From assembly GCF_014201315.1 (NCBI RefSeq), contig NZ_JACHDY010000002.1:496001-560000 (forward strand): 64,000 nucleotides of DNA, given 5' to 3'. The position numbers were made by a program, and so were the translations under genes. Source of the stretch: Edaphobacter lichenicola (GTDB taxonomy: Bacteria > Acidobacteriota > Terriglobia > Terriglobales > Acidobacteriaceae). Positions 19,512-30,273 of this stretch are shown here, piece by piece. The notes below the pieces were generated by a model. It was not told the DNA's origin, did not search any database, and saw only the letters and a list, made by a program, of their open reading frames with translations. Position 1 is the first letter of the stretch, and each line of letters opens with the position of its first letter.

Positions 19512-20869
19512 TGAGCGAGCGCGTTCCCTTTCCTGAGCAGGTTTCAGCCGCTCCAGAGGTGGTAGAGCGTTTTGGCGATCTGCATCCGCCCTTCGACAGA
19601 CAGGCTGCTGTGCCTGAGGCTAATCGCTGTCTCTATTGCTTCGATGCGCCGTGTACGATTGCTTGCCCGACGCACATCGATGTGCCGAGCTTCATTAAGA
19701 AGATTGCCAGCGGGAATCTCTCTGGGTCGGCGCGAACGATTCTGGATGCGAATATTCTGGGTGCGAGCTGCTCTCGCGCGTGTCCTGTGGAAGTGCTCTG
19801 TGAAGGCGCCTGCGTGATGCATCGGTACAACAAACAACCGATTCAGATTGCACGGCTTCAGCGCTTCGCGATGGATACTCTCTATGAGAGCGGGGCTCCG
19901 CTGCCGTTTGAGCCTGGGCCGGAGACGGGGCTGTCGGTTGCGCTGATCGGTGCTGGGCCTGCTTCGCTTGCTTGTGCTGCTGAGCTGCGAAGGCGTGGCA
20001 TTCGTGCCGATCTGTATGACGCGCATCCGTTGCCTGGTGGTTTGAATACGTATGGGATCGCCGAGTATAAGCTTCCTCTGGTGGAGAGTCTGCGGGAGAT
20101 TGAGATGCTTTCGCAGCTGGGAGTGGAGTTTCACTTCGAGACGAAAGTGGACGCAGCGGGGCTTGCGGAGCTGGAGCGGACGCACGATGCGGTTTTTCTA
20201 GGGATTGGGCTGGGAGCGATTCATCAGCTCGGAGTTGCAGGAGAGCAACTTGCGGGAGTGACGAATGCTCTGGATCTCATCGCCGGGTATAAGTCCGGTG
20301 CGCTGACGACAGTGCCGAAGCGCGTGGTGGTGGTGGGAGCGGGGAATACTGCTATCGATGCGGCCATCGCTTCGGTGCGGCTTGGTGCGCGTGAGGTTCA
20401 TATTCTTTACAGGCGAGGGCAGGAGCAGATGTCGGCGTTCGCATTCGAATATGAACACGCGAAGCACGAGGGGGTGAAGTTCCTCTGGCACGTTCAGCCG
20501 ACGGGGATTCGCGGGGATGGAGCCGTGAAGGGACTCGAGCTGACGAGACTTGCGGCGACCGAGGATGGTTCGATTGTGCCTGAGAAGGATTCGGCGTTTG
20601 TCCTCGAGGCCGACCTGATCGTGTTGTCGATTGGACAGGCTACGCATGCGGATTTTCTCTCTGGGCCTTCGAGTGGGTTCGGGAAGATTCAGCTGGAGCG
20701 CGGCCGGATTGTGATCGATCGGGCGACGGGGCAGACCTCTCAGCCTAAGTTTTTTGCTGGGGGAGATTGTACGAACGGCGGGCGCGAGGTTGTGGACGCG
20801 GTGGCGGACGGGAAGCGCGCGGGAATCGGAATCGCTGGATGGTTGGGGGTGCAACATGTCAAAGTCTAA
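19511..20869 (+). CDS. preT: NAD(P)H-dependent dihydropyrimidine dehydrogenase, subunit PreT
   Basis: The flavin/Fe-S subunit of the bacterial two-subunit dihydropyrimidine dehydrogenase. It takes electrons from NAD(P)H and passes them to PreA, which reduces uracil and thymine. N-terminal Cys clusters (Cys40/43/48/52 and 87/91/97/101) resemble those of the glutamate synthase small subunit. An FAD Rossmann motif ALIGAGPASLACAAELRRRG (from about 144) and an NAD(P) motif VVVVGAGNTAIDAA (from about 279) follow. Length 452 fits. preA begins 14 bp before the end of this gene. The start is shared with the stop of the preceding small ORF. Confidence 0.93.
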   Translation: MSERVPFPEQVSAAPEVVERFGDLHPPFDRQAAVPEANRCLYCFDAPCTIACPTHIDVPSFIKKIASGNLSGSARTILDANILGASCSRACPVEVLCEGACVMHRYNKQPIQIARLQRFAMDTLYESGAPLPFEPGPETGLSVALIGAGPASLACAAELRRRGIRADLYDAHPLPGGLNTYGIAEYKLPLVESLREIEMLSQLGVEFHFETKVDAAGLAELERTHDAVFLGIGLGAIHQLGVAGEQLAGVTNALDLIAGYKSGALTTVPKRVVVVGAGNTAIDAAIASVRLGAREVHILYRRGQEQMSAFAFEYEHAKHEGVKFLWHVQPTGIRGDGAVKGLELTRLAATEDGSIVPEKDSAFVLEADLIVLSIGQATHADFLSGPSSGFGKIQLERGRIVIDRATGQTSQPKFFAGGDCTNGGREVVDAVADGKRAGIGIAGWLGVQHVKV

Positions 20870-22280
20870 ACCGACGCTTGCGAGCACTTTCTGCGGTATT
20901 GAGTGCCTCAATCCATTCTGGCTGGCGTCTGCGCCGCCGACGAACTGCGGCGAGCAGATCATGCGCGCCTTTGATGCGGGTTGGGGGGGAGCGGTGTGGA
21001 AGACGATTGGCGAGCCGATTACGAATGTGAGCTCGCGCTACTCGTCGATCGATTGGGAGGGGCGGCGGATGATGGGCTTCAATAATATCGAGCTCATATC
21101 GGATCGCCCGATCGAGGTGAACCTACAGGAGATCGCGGAGGTGAAGCGGCGGTATCCGAAGCATGTGGTGATCGCTTCGCTGATGGTTGAGAGCAAACGC
21201 GAGAGCTGGCATGACATTGTGCAGCGCGCGGAGGATGCCGGGGCTGATGGGCTGGAGCTTAACTTTGGATGTCCACATGGAATGAGCGAACGTGGGATGG
21301 GATCCGCGGTGGGACAGGTGCCGGAGTACTGCGAACAGATTACGGGATGGGTGAAGGAGAAGGCTCGCACGCCTGTGATTGTTAAGCTGACTCCGAACAT
21401 CTCGGATATCCGTGTGCCTGCGCGAGCTGCAAAGCGCGGTGGCGCCGATGCACTCTCGGCTATCAATACGATTAACTCGATTACGGGGATTGATCTGGAT
21501 ACCTTTCAGCCTAGTCCGAATGTCGACGGCAAGAGTTCGCATGGCGGCTACTGTGGGCCTGCGGTGAAGCCGATTGCGCTCAATATGGTTCAGCAGATAC
21601 AGGCAGATACAGCGAGTATGCTTCCGCTGTCAGGGATCGGCGGGATTGGAAGCTGGCGCGATGCAGCGGAGTTTATTCTGTTGGGCTGCAGCACGGTGCA
21701 GGTGTGTACGGCTGCGATGCACTACGGCTACAGGATCGTCGAGGATATGCAGGACGGGCTGCTGAACTGGATGGCGGAGAAGGGCTTCGCTACGATTGAA
21801 GACTTTCGCGGATTGTCGCTTCCGAATGTTCGCGAATGGAAGCAGCTTAATCTCAACTACCAGATCGTTGCTCGCATTCACGAGGATCTTTGTATCGGGT
21901 GCCAGCTTTGCTATACCGCGTGCTGGGATGGCGCGCATCAATGCATCCATCTTGATCGAACCTCGCCTGCGCCGGATACGACGCTGACACCGGGGATGGT
22001 TGAGGCTGAATCGGCGCGGCGAATTTCGACTACGCCGATTCCGAAGCTTGACGCGGGAACTTCAGGCAGGACTAATGCGATTACTCCGCTTGAGCGTATT
22101 CCGCGGGTAGACGAACACCATTGCGTGGGCTGCAATCTTTGTTCGCTGGTTTGCCCGGTTGAGAACTGCATCACGATGGAGCGCATCGACAAGGATCTTC
22201 CGTTCGAGAGCTGGGAGGAGCGGGTTGCCAAGGGCCTGATCACGTCGGGGACGGGTGAAGTGATGAGTACGAATACCTGA
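20856..22280 (+). CDS. preA: NAD-dependent dihydropyrimidine dehydrogenase, subunit PreA
   Basis: The catalytic subunit with FMN and two 4Fe-4S clusters, related to dihydroorotate dehydrogenase; it reduces uracil/thymine to the 5,6-dihydro compounds. The barrel has LNFGCPHGMSERGMG (135-149) and the loop GGYCGPAVKPIAL (230-242). The C-terminal ferredoxin motifs are Cys346/349/352/356 and Cys423/426/429/433. About 65 residues separate the two Cys motifs, more than in the roughly 410-residue E. coli protein. The extra segment (about 369-417, rich in Pro and Thr) is an insertion. The ATG at 20856 is chosen because it opens MSKSKPTLASTF, the family's usual N-terminus; frame continues upstream only inside preT. 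Confidence 0.93.
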   Translation: MSKSKPTLASTFCGIECLNPFWLASAPPTNCGEQIMRAFDAGWGGAVWKTIGEPITNVSSRYSSIDWEGRRMMGFNNIELISDRPIEVNLQEIAEVKRRYPKHVVIASLMVESKRESWHDIVQRAEDAGADGLELNFGCPHGMSERGMGSAVGQVPEYCEQITGWVKEKARTPVIVKLTPNISDIRVPARAAKRGGADALSAINTINSITGIDLDTFQPSPNVDGKSSHGGYCGPAVKPIALNMVQQIQADTASMLPLSGIGGIGSWRDAAEFILLGCSTVQVCTAAMHYGYRIVEDMQDGLLNWMAEKGFATIEDFRGLSLPNVREWKQLNLNYQIVARIHEDLCIGCQLCYTACWDGAHQCIHLDRTSPAPDTTLTPGMVEAESARRISTTPIPKLDAGTSGRTNAITPLERIPRVDEHHCVGCNLCSLVCPVENCITMERIDKDLPFESWEERVAKGLITSGTGEVMSTNT

Positions 22281-22350
22281 TGCGATGTGTTTTTGGAGAT
22301 GGAGCATCCTCTCGTGTCGTGAACTACAGCATTGAAGTCTGGAGCAACGT

Positions 22351-23754
22351 ATGGGAACTCTGATTCAGAACGGCATCGTTGTTACGGCCGACGGCTCCGA
22401 AAAAGCAGATGTGTTAGTTGATGGCAGCACGGTGTTGGAGGTGCGAGCTGGCATCGATCCTGCGGGGCATACGGTTGTGGACGCTGCGGGACTCTTTGTT
22501 TTGCCGGGCGGCATCGACGCGCATACGCATATGGATATGCCGTTTGGGGGGACGGTCTCTGCGGATGACTTTCTGACCGGCACGCGTGCGGCGGCGATTG
22601 GTGGGACGACTACGATCGTCGACTTTGCGATTCAGGCGAAAGGGACGCGGATGCGGGACGCGCTGGACATCTGGATGGGGAAGGCCGACGGCAAGGCCTG
22701 TATCGACTACGGGCTGCACATGATTGTGACCGATCTTGGCTCCGATAATGGCAAACAGGGGCTGCACGATATGGACGACATGGTGCGGGAGGGTGTCGCC
22801 AGCTTCAAGCTCTTTATGGCTTACCCGAATGTGCTGATGGTGGACGACGGGACGATCTTCAAGGCGTTGCAGCAGACGGCGAAGAATGGCGCGCTGGTGT
22901 GTATGCATGCGGAGAATGGGAGTGCGATCGATGTGATCGTGCAGCAGGCGCTTGCGGAGGGAAAGACTGCTCCGGTTTATCACGCGCTGACGCGACCTAC
23001 GAAGGCTGAGGCGGAGGCGGTGAACCGCTCGATTGCGCTGGCCGAGATGGCTGGAGTGCCGGTGTACATCGTTCATCTCTCGAGCGAAGATGCGCTGAAC
23101 CAGGTTCGCGAGGCGCGTGATCGCGGAGTTCCGGCGTTTGCAGAGACTTGTCCGCAGTATCTGCTGTTGTCGATCGAAGACCAGATGCCCGGGAAGAGTT
23201 TTGAAGAGGCGAAGTATGTTTTTACTCCTCCACTGCGGGAGAAGAAGAATCAGCCGAAGCTTTGGGATGGGCTTGCGACGGACAATCTGCAGGTGGTTTC
23301 GACCGATCACTGCCCGTTCTGCTTTGCGGATCAGAAGCAGCTGGGCAAAGATGACTTCAGCAAGATTCCCAATGGTGGGCCGGGCGTGGAGAATCGCATG
23401 CAGTTGCTTTATCACTTCGGCGTGAATGCTGGGAAGATTTCGCTGCAGCGTTTCGTCGAGATTACGTCGACCGCGCCGGCGCGCATCTTCGGGATGTATC
23501 CGAAGAAAGGGACGATTGCTGCTGGATCGGATGCGGATATTGTGCTGTGGGATCCTGAGGCTGAACACGTTATCTCGGCAGCAACCCACAACATGCGCTG
23601 TGATTTTTCGATGTTTGAAGGGTGGAAGGTGAAGGGAAATGCGCGGCAGGTGTACTCGCGTGGGGAGCTTGTTGCCGATGGAGGATGTTATGTGGCGGCG
23701 GTAGGCCGTGGCCAGTATCTGCGGCGTGAAGCGAGAGGAGGGGCGTGGCAGTAA
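22351..23754 (+). CDS. hydA: Dihydropyrimidinase
   Basis: A cyclic amidohydrolase that opens dihydrouracil or dihydrothymine to the N-carbamoyl-beta-amino acid, the second step of the pathway. Metal ligands are visible: His58 and His60 in DAHTHMD, the carbamylated Lys153 in SFKLFMAYP, His186 in MHAENG, the His in IVHLSSED, and the Asp in STDHCPF (about 319). The 467-residue length is normal for bacterial D-hydantoinase/dihydropyrimidinase. It lies 70 bp after preA and overlaps the next transporter gene by 10 bp. Hydantoinase activity on other cyclic ureides is possible. Confidence 0.94.
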   Translation: MGTLIQNGIVVTADGSEKADVLVDGSTVLEVRAGIDPAGHTVVDAAGLFVLPGGIDAHTHMDMPFGGTVSADDFLTGTRAAAIGGTTTIVDFAIQAKGTRMRDALDIWMGKADGKACIDYGLHMIVTDLGSDNGKQGLHDMDDMVREGVASFKLFMAYPNVLMVDDGTIFKALQQTAKNGALVCMHAENGSAIDVIVQQALAEGKTAPVYHALTRPTKAEAEAVNRSIALAEMAGVPVYIVHLSSEDALNQVREARDRGVPAFAETCPQYLLLSIEDQMPGKSFEEAKYVFTPPLREKKNQPKLWDGLATDNLQVVSTDHCPFCFADQKQLGKDDFSKIPNGGPGVENRMQLLYHFGVNAGKISLQRFVEITSTAPARIFGMYPKKGTIAAGSDADIVLWDPEAEHVISAATHNMRCDFSMFEGWKVKGNARQVYSRGELVADGGCYVAAVGRGQYLRREARGGAWQ

Positions 23755-25229
23755 ATACGATTTCGACACGAGTTCTCGATCAATCCGCCGCTGATCTCGC
23801 GGCGGAACATGACTCGCGCCTCTATAACGCTGATCTCGCACCTACTACCGCTGCGCAACGTACGTGGGGTACCTATAACTACATTGCGCTGTGGTTCTCC
23901 ATGTCGATGGAGGTGACGACGTATATGCTTGCGTCGTCGCTGATCGCGGGCGGCATGAACTGGAAGCAGGCGATTCTGACGATCCTTCTGGGAAACCTGA
24001 TCGTGCTGGTGCCGATGCTTCTGAATGCGCACGCGGGCGCGAAGTACGGGATTCCCTTCCCTGTGTTTGTTCGCGCAAGCTTTGGGACGCGGGGAGCTAA
24101 CCTTCCGGCGATCCTGCGGGCGATTGTGGCTTGCGGATGGTTTGGGATTCAGTCGTGGCTTGGAGGGCAGGCGATTGCGGCGATGCTCGGAGTGCTTTGG
24201 CCACAGACTGCGCAGATGCCTTTGGTGCTGTGGGCGAGTTTTCTTGGGTTCTGGTTGCTGAATATGTATGTCGTGTGGCGCGGCGTCGAATCGATACGAT
24301 TTTTGCAGAGCTTCTCTGCGCCTTTCATGCTGGTGATGTCGCTGACGCTGCTCTTCTGGATGCTGCATAAGGCTGGCGGCTTTGGGCCGATGCTTTCGGC
24401 ACCGAGCCGCTTCCATACCACGGGGAGTTTTCTTCGTTTCTTTTTTCCTTCGTTGACCGCGATGGTGGGGTACTGGGCGACACTGTCGCTGAATATCCCG
24501 GACTTTACTCGTTATGCGAAGTCTCAGGATTCGCAGATCGTGGGACAGGCGTTCGGTCTGCCGGTTGCGATGGCGCTTTACTCGTTTATCGGGATCGCGT
24601 GCACTTCGGCCTCTGTCACTATCTTTGGAGAGCCGGTCTGGTCGCCCATCACTTTGTTGGGGCGATTTCATCAGCCCTTTGCGGCTTTGCTGGCCCTGGT
24701 TGCTCTTTTGATTGCGACACTGAATGTGAACATCGGCGCGAATGTGGTTTCGCCGTCAAACGACTTTTCAAACCTGGCGCCGGGGCTGATCAGCTTCCGC
24801 ACCGGTGGGTTGATCACTGGCTTCCTGGGTCTGGCGATGATGCCGTGGAAGCTGATGAGCAGCTTTGGCAACTACATCTTTGGGTGGCTCATCGGATACT
24901 CGGGATTGCTGGGACCGGTTGCCGGGATCATGGTCGCGGATTATTTTCTGATTCGTGGGACTCGGCTGGATACGGTGTCGCTGTATCGCCGCGGAGGCCC
25001 CTATGAGTACACACGCGGGATTAATCCAAGAGCGATTGTCGCGCTGGTCGCCGGGGTGACTGTTGCATTGATCGGGCTTGCTGTTCCCTCTTTGCGATTT
25101 CTCTATGACTACGCGTGGTTCGTCGGCTTTCTTGTTGCGGCGTCCAGCTACTATCTGCTTATGCTGGGATACCGAACGGCGTCTTTGCCGATGCAGGGTG
25201 CCGTGACACAGATAACGTCTCAGGAATAG
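23745..25229 (+). CDS. NCS1 family nucleobase:cation symporter
   Basis: An inner-membrane transporter of the purine-cytosine permease/NCS1 family with about 12 transmembrane segments. The N-terminus has the WGTYNYIALWFSMS motif and an NLIVLVPMLLNAHAGAKYGIPFPV stretch typical of NCS1 carriers for uracil, allantoin or hydantoin. Its position between dihydropyrimidinase and the aminotransferase makes uptake of uracil/thymine (or dihydropyrimidine) likely. The start is GTG 23745, with GAGGAGG upstream, inside the end of the dihydropyrimidinase gene. Length is 494 residues. Confidence 0.92.
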   Translation: MAVNTISTRVLDQSAADLAAEHDSRLYNADLAPTTAAQRTWGTYNYIALWFSMSMEVTTYMLASSLIAGGMNWKQAILTILLGNLIVLVPMLLNAHAGAKYGIPFPVFVRASFGTRGANLPAILRAIVACGWFGIQSWLGGQAIAAMLGVLWPQTAQMPLVLWASFLGFWLLNMYVVWRGVESIRFLQSFSAPFMLVMSLTLLFWMLHKAGGFGPMLSAPSRFHTTGSFLRFFFPSLTAMVGYWATLSLNIPDFTRYAKSQDSQIVGQAFGLPVAMALYSFIGIACTSASVTIFGEPVWSPITLLGRFHQPFAALLALVALLIATLNVNIGANVVSPSNDFSNLAPGLISFRTGGLITGFLGLAMMPWKLMSSFGNYIFGWLIGYSGLLGPVAGIMVADYFLIRGTRLDTVSLYRRGGPYEYTRGINPRAIVALVAGVTVALIGLAVPSLRFLYDYAWFVGFLVAASSYYLLMLGYRTASLPMQGAVTQITSQE

Positions 25230-25230
25230 G

Positions 25231-26625
25231 ATGGCACTCATGAGTCCGATTGATGTCGTTGAGCCTAAGAGCTCCAATAGATCAGCACCCCTTACGAGCC
25301 AGCAGGTGGTGGATATTACGCGGCAGCATAACTACGGCACCTGGCGATTTCAAAAGGGCTGGAACCCGATGCACATCATGGACGCCGAGGGCTGCTACAT
25401 CGTCGACGGTGCGGGTAAGCGGTATCTGGACTTTTCGTCGCAGTTGATGTGCTCGAATCTCGGCCACAAGAATCAGGCTGTTATTGATGCGATTGCGCGG
25501 CAGGCCCAGGAGCTGAGCTACGCGATGCCTGGTTATGCCACCACGGCACGTGCGGAGCTGTCTCAGCTTCTGCTTGAAGTTTTGCCTAAGGGCATCAGCA
25601 AATTTTTCTTTACTACCTCCGGGACAGAGGCTAACGAGGCGGCGTTCAAGATTGCGCGCATGTACACCGGAAAGACGAAGATCATTGCGCGCTATCGCTC
25701 TTATCACGGCTCTACTGCCGGTTCTATCGCTGCTACCGGCGATCCGCGGCGGTGGGCGATGGAGCCGGGCGGCAAGGGACCGGGCATTCTCTTCGCGCCT
25801 GAGGTTCACTGTTACAAATGCCCGATCAAGCACACCTATCCGGGGTGCGGGATTGCGTGCGCGGACTACATCGAACATATGATCCGGAATGAGTCGGATG
25901 TGGCTGCGGTTCTGGTGGAGCCTATCGTTGGGACGAATGGCGTGATTGTTCCGCCAGAAGAGTACATGCCGAAGCTTCGCCGGATCTGCGATGAATATGG
26001 CGTTTTGCTGATCGCGGACGAGGTGATGACGGGGTGGGGGCGCACTGGTGAGTGGTTCGCCATGAATCACTGGGGAGTCGTTCCGGACATTCTGGTTACG
26101 GCGAAGGGGATTACTTCGGCTTATGTGCCGCTGGGACTTTGCGCGACGACGGAGAAGATCGCTGACTTTTTTCAGGATCATTACTTCGCCCATGGTCATA
26201 CGTATGAGGCGCATCCGCTCACGCTAGCTCCTGCGGTCGCCACGATTCATGAGATGCAGCGTCTTGGACTTGTGGAGCGGGCGCGTGAGCTTGCGCCTTA
26301 TGTTGAAGACAAGCTCAAGGAGTTGAAGGCGAAACATCCCAGTATTGGGGACGTTCGCGGGAAAGGACTCTTCTGGGCGGTTGACCTGGTAAAGGATCGA
26401 ACCACCAAGGAGCCTTTCAATACTTATTCAGATAAGGTTTCTGGAAAGCCGCTCCTGGTGGACCAGATCGCTGCGAAGATACTTGCGGACGGTGTCACGA
26501 TTCAGGCTTGGGTCTCGCACTTTGTGATTGCTCCTCCTCTGATTGTGACGAAGGAGCAGATCGATTTTGGGATTTCAGTTCTGGATAAGCATCTTGCTAT
26601 TGCAGATGCTGCTTTGGGTGCGTGA
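25231..26625 (+). CDS. Class III PLP aminotransferase (probable beta-alanine transaminase)
   Basis: A fold-type I, class III (omega) aminotransferase. The PLP Lys292 is in VTAKGITSAYVPLG and the pyridine-binding Asp263 in LIADEVMTGWGRTG; FTTSGTEANEAAFK (127-140) binds the phosphate. In this cluster it should convert beta-alanine (or beta-aminoisobutyrate) to malonate semialdehyde (or methylmalonate semialdehyde). A Cys-rich insert (Cys194, 197, 206, 210 around PIKHTYPGCG) may be structural. Two starts are possible, ATG 25231 and ATG 25240; the first lies one base after the transporter's stop. Related enzymes act on GABA or taurine, so the substrate is inferred from context. Confidence 0.9.
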   Translation: MALMSPIDVVEPKSSNRSAPLTSQQVVDITRQHNYGTWRFQKGWNPMHIMDAEGCYIVDGAGKRYLDFSSQLMCSNLGHKNQAVIDAIARQAQELSYAMPGYATTARAELSQLLLEVLPKGISKFFFTTSGTEANEAAFKIARMYTGKTKIIARYRSYHGSTAGSIAATGDPRRWAMEPGGKGPGILFAPEVHCYKCPIKHTYPGCGIACADYIEHMIRNESDVAAVLVEPIVGTNGVIVPPEEYMPKLRRICDEYGVLLIADEVMTGWGRTGEWFAMNHWGVVPDILVTAKGITSAYVPLGLCATTEKIADFFQDHYFAHGHTYEAHPLTLAPAVATIHEMQRLGLVERARELAPYVEDKLKELKAKHPSIGDVRGKGLFWAVDLVKDRTTKEPFNTYSDKVSGKPLLVDQIAAKILADGVTIQAWVSHFVIAPPLIVTKEQIDFGISVLDKHLAIADAALGA

Positions 26626-26629
26626 TCGT

Positions 26630-26722
26630 GTCCTGCGTCCTGCCGGACCGGCCCACTACGCGTGGGGCGGTCACTTCGTGACTCGTATACCGCTTCGCCT
26701 GGTCCTCCCGTTGGTCGGAGAT
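26630..26722 (+). repeat. Repeat family A, locus 3
   Basis: GTCCTGCCGGAC (26637-26648), GTCACTTCGTGAC (26670-26682), CGTATACCGCTTCG, then CTCCCGTTGGTCGG (26705-26718). Order and spacing match the left half of locus 1. It lies between the convergent aminotransferase and dehydrogenase genes, where it could end transcription from both sides. Confidence 0.85.
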
Positions 26723-26725
26723 CGG

Positions 26726-28267
<1,542 letters not shown>

Positions 28268-28664
28268 AGGCGAACCTCCTCTTGAGAGGATTATCCTACC
28301 AGCCGCAGAGGGAACGCAGTACCCGCTTTGTCGATAGGGCATACCCGTGCGGAGTTTCGGCGGAGAGGGGCATTGTTCCGGTTTGCAGTCGTCTTATTCT
28401 TTTGGGCCTTCTGAAACGATCGTCACCTGTCGGTCACTATCCAGGTGTCGCGCCTTTCAGGCGAGACTCTTGTTCTATTTGTCGTTGCTTCTCTGCCTTG
28501 ATTCCCCTCTGGCGAGGTACCAGCCGCACGCGGTACAGACAGCCGATTTAGCGGTGTATTAGGGTACCGAAAGATCAGAACTCACGATTACCCTAGAGGT
28601 TCGTAACAAGTTCGTCCCACGGTGTAAACTTGGGCGCAAGTACAGCCGCCTGGGGGGATAGAGC
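28268..28664. other. Divergent intergenic region, mmsA / ECF sigma factor
   Basis: Close to 400 bases with no gene. It must hold the promoters for the dehydrogenase and the ECF sigma factor. A GTTCGTAACAAGTTCG stretch followed by GTGTAAAC lies about 60 bases before the sigma factor start and could be an autoregulated ECF promoter, but no consensus is known to me. Confidence 0.4.
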
Positions 28665-29243
28665 TTGCAATTTTTTGCGTTCGACGCGGCGTATCTTGAG
28701 AGACTCCGATCTGGAGACGCCCGCACTGAGGAGCACTTTGTCAGGTATTTCGGGGAGCTGATCCACCTTAAGCTGCGTTCGCGACTGAACTCCAGAGAAG
28801 CAATCGAAGACGTCAGACAGGAGACTTTTGTGCGGGTGTTGGTTCTGGTTCGCTCGGCCGATGGCCTGAGGGAGCCGGATCGCCTGGGGGCATTTGTCAA
28901 TTCAGTTTGTAACCATGTGTTGCTGGAGTACTACCGGTCCAGGAATAAGACCGAGTCCTTCCTCAACAACGATACGGTGGCAACCCTGGTGAACCACGAG
29001 CCGAGCGCTCTGAGTCTTCTGGAGACGAAGGATGCGCAGCGAATCGTTCGTCAGATTTTGAAGGAGTTGACCGACCGGGATCGGCAGTTGCTGCAATCGG
29101 TGCTGCTGGATGAGCGCGATAAAGATGAGGTGTGCGCTGAATTCGGCATAACCCGGGAGTATCTCAGGGTGTTGGTCCATCGCGCGAAGCAGTCGTTCAA
29201 GACTTTTTACATAAGCCGCCTGGGCGCGAGCAGGATGAACTAG
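28665..29243 (+). CDS. ECF-type RNA polymerase sigma factor
   Basis: A 192-residue sigma-70 family protein with region 2 (about 18-85; the IEDVRQETFVRVL and FVNSVCNHVLLEYYRSR stretches bind core and -10 DNA) and region 4 (about 125-180, ending in ITREYLRVLVHRAKQSFK). ECF sigma factors direct a small stress regulon and are normally held by an anti-sigma partner. The proposed start is TTG 28665, preceded by a GGGGGGATAGAGC purine-rich site. The open frame that follows 8 bp downstream begins with paired Cys residues and may be the rest of an anti-sigma factor. Confidence 0.88.
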   Translation: MQFFAFDAAYLERLRSGDARTEEHFVRYFGELIHLKLRSRLNSREAIEDVRQETFVRVLVLVRSADGLREPDRLGAFVNSVCNHVLLEYYRSRNKTESFLNNDTVATLVNHEPSALSLLETKDAQRIVRQILKELTDRDRQLLQSVLLDERDKDEVCAEFGITREYLRVLVHRAKQSFKTFYISRLGASRMN

Positions 29244-29251
29244 AAAAGTCC

Positions 29252-29446
29252 GTGACACACGATTTCACGGATGACTGCCCAGAGTGCGCGCTGCAGATCT
29301 CATCCTGTTTAGATCGGAGCTTCGCGCTTACGTGGGGGAGGAGCCAGTTGTCGTGGGCATTCCTGCTAAAAGGCTTGTCTCAGTCGATCGGAAGCCTATC
29401 GATTCGGCTATCTTTCGAAGCGTTCATGGAAATAGTTCAGGAATGA
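29252..29446 (+). CDS. Small Cys-containing protein, possible degenerate anti-sigma factor
   Basis: GTG 29252 lies just after the sigma factor stop. The N-terminus has DDCPECALQISSCLDRSF, which resembles the start of zinc-finger (zf-HC2-like) anti-sigma or sigma-associated proteins. The frame then runs into 40 residues with no recognisable domain, and a second frame (29284-29496) opens across the same stretch. A truncated or frame-shifted partner of the ECF factor is the most likely explanation. It may also be non-coding. Confidence 0.3.
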   Translation: MTHDFTDDCPECALQISSCLDRSFALTWGRSQLSWAFLLKGLSQSIGSLSIRLSFEAFMEIVQE

Positions 29447-29763
29447 TTGAAACGATTTTGTGCCGGCCATCACTACAGGGTGCACGAACAGATTGATCTT
29501 GAGTTCCAGCCAGTTGAGTTGTTCGGGCTGGTGATGCCTGCGAGAGGTGACGGGAGACATCACCTCCGCAGGTCTCTATCCCTTCGGCCGATCTCTCTTT
29601 CGTCAGTGAGATTAGATTCCTCTACGCGTGAAGCGTTTCCTTGAATGACCTACTACAAATGCCAACTCAGGTGGTTATAGAAGGCGCGTGCGCGGATATC
29701 GAGAGCCACAAACTTTGAGGATATGATGTTTGCATCTTCGAGGTTGAGACGAGGAGATACGTT
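29447..29763. other. Intergenic region before the MliC-like gene
   Basis: About 320 bases with no supported gene, RNA or strong hairpin. Confidence 0.5.
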
Positions 29764-30150
29764 ATGAGTGCATCATTGAAGAAGGTTCTAGCTGGTGTGG
29801 CTGTTCTTGCCTGCAGCGCTTTTGCGAGAGCGACTGACGTGACGATCCACCTGAGCGGCTCGGAGCCGATGTCGCGGAGCATGATGAAGTACCGGTGTGA
29901 CGCCCAGGGAAGCAAGATGGGACTGCCTGCTGGAGTCTTTTCGGTTGAATATATAAACGGAGCAGGTAACAGCCTTGCGATTGTTCCCGTCGCTGGGCAT
30001 TCGCTGATCTTTGCAAATGTGACTTCGGGGTCGGGAGCGCGATACGCGGCCGGAAGCTATATCTGGTGGGAGGCGGGAGGCCGGGGGGTTACTTTTTCGT
30101 CGGACTCTATCGCGGGGAATATGACCTCTGAATGTCATCGTGCTGAGTGA
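29764..30150 (+). CDS. MliC/PliC family lysozyme inhibitor-like protein, secreted
   Basis: A 128-residue exported protein with a signal peptide (about 1-23, KKVLAGVAVLACSAFARA). The mature part has a Cys pair (YRCDAQG and MTSECH), VEYINGAGNSLAIVP and the signature SGARYAAGSYIWWEAGG. SGxxY followed by a Trp-Gly turn is the hallmark of the MliC/PliC domain, which inserts into the active site of C-type lysozymes. There is no lipobox, so it would be periplasmic (PliC-like) rather than membrane-bound. The assignment rests on motif recognition. It would protect peptidoglycan against host or protist lysozyme. Confidence 0.75.
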   Translation: MSASLKKVLAGVAVLACSAFARATDVTIHLSGSEPMSRSMMKYRCDAQGSKMGLPAGVFSVEYINGAGNSLAIVPVAGHSLIFANVTSGSGARYAAGSYIWWEAGGRGVTFSSDSIAGNMTSECHRAE

Positions 30151-30273
30151 TCCGCGCCACGATAGTATTTCTGCAAGGGATCAGATACGCTGTTCGTCTT
30201 TTGACGATTGGTCTGTTCTGGATACGTTGCCGATTGCCCATCGCCAAGCTCGCCGGAAGAGAGACCGCTTTTT

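Noticed and set aside
28268..28342. Upstream start of the semialdehyde dehydrogenase at 28342
   Set aside because: ATG 28267 has a strong AGGAGG, and the added residues do not resemble the family N-terminus.
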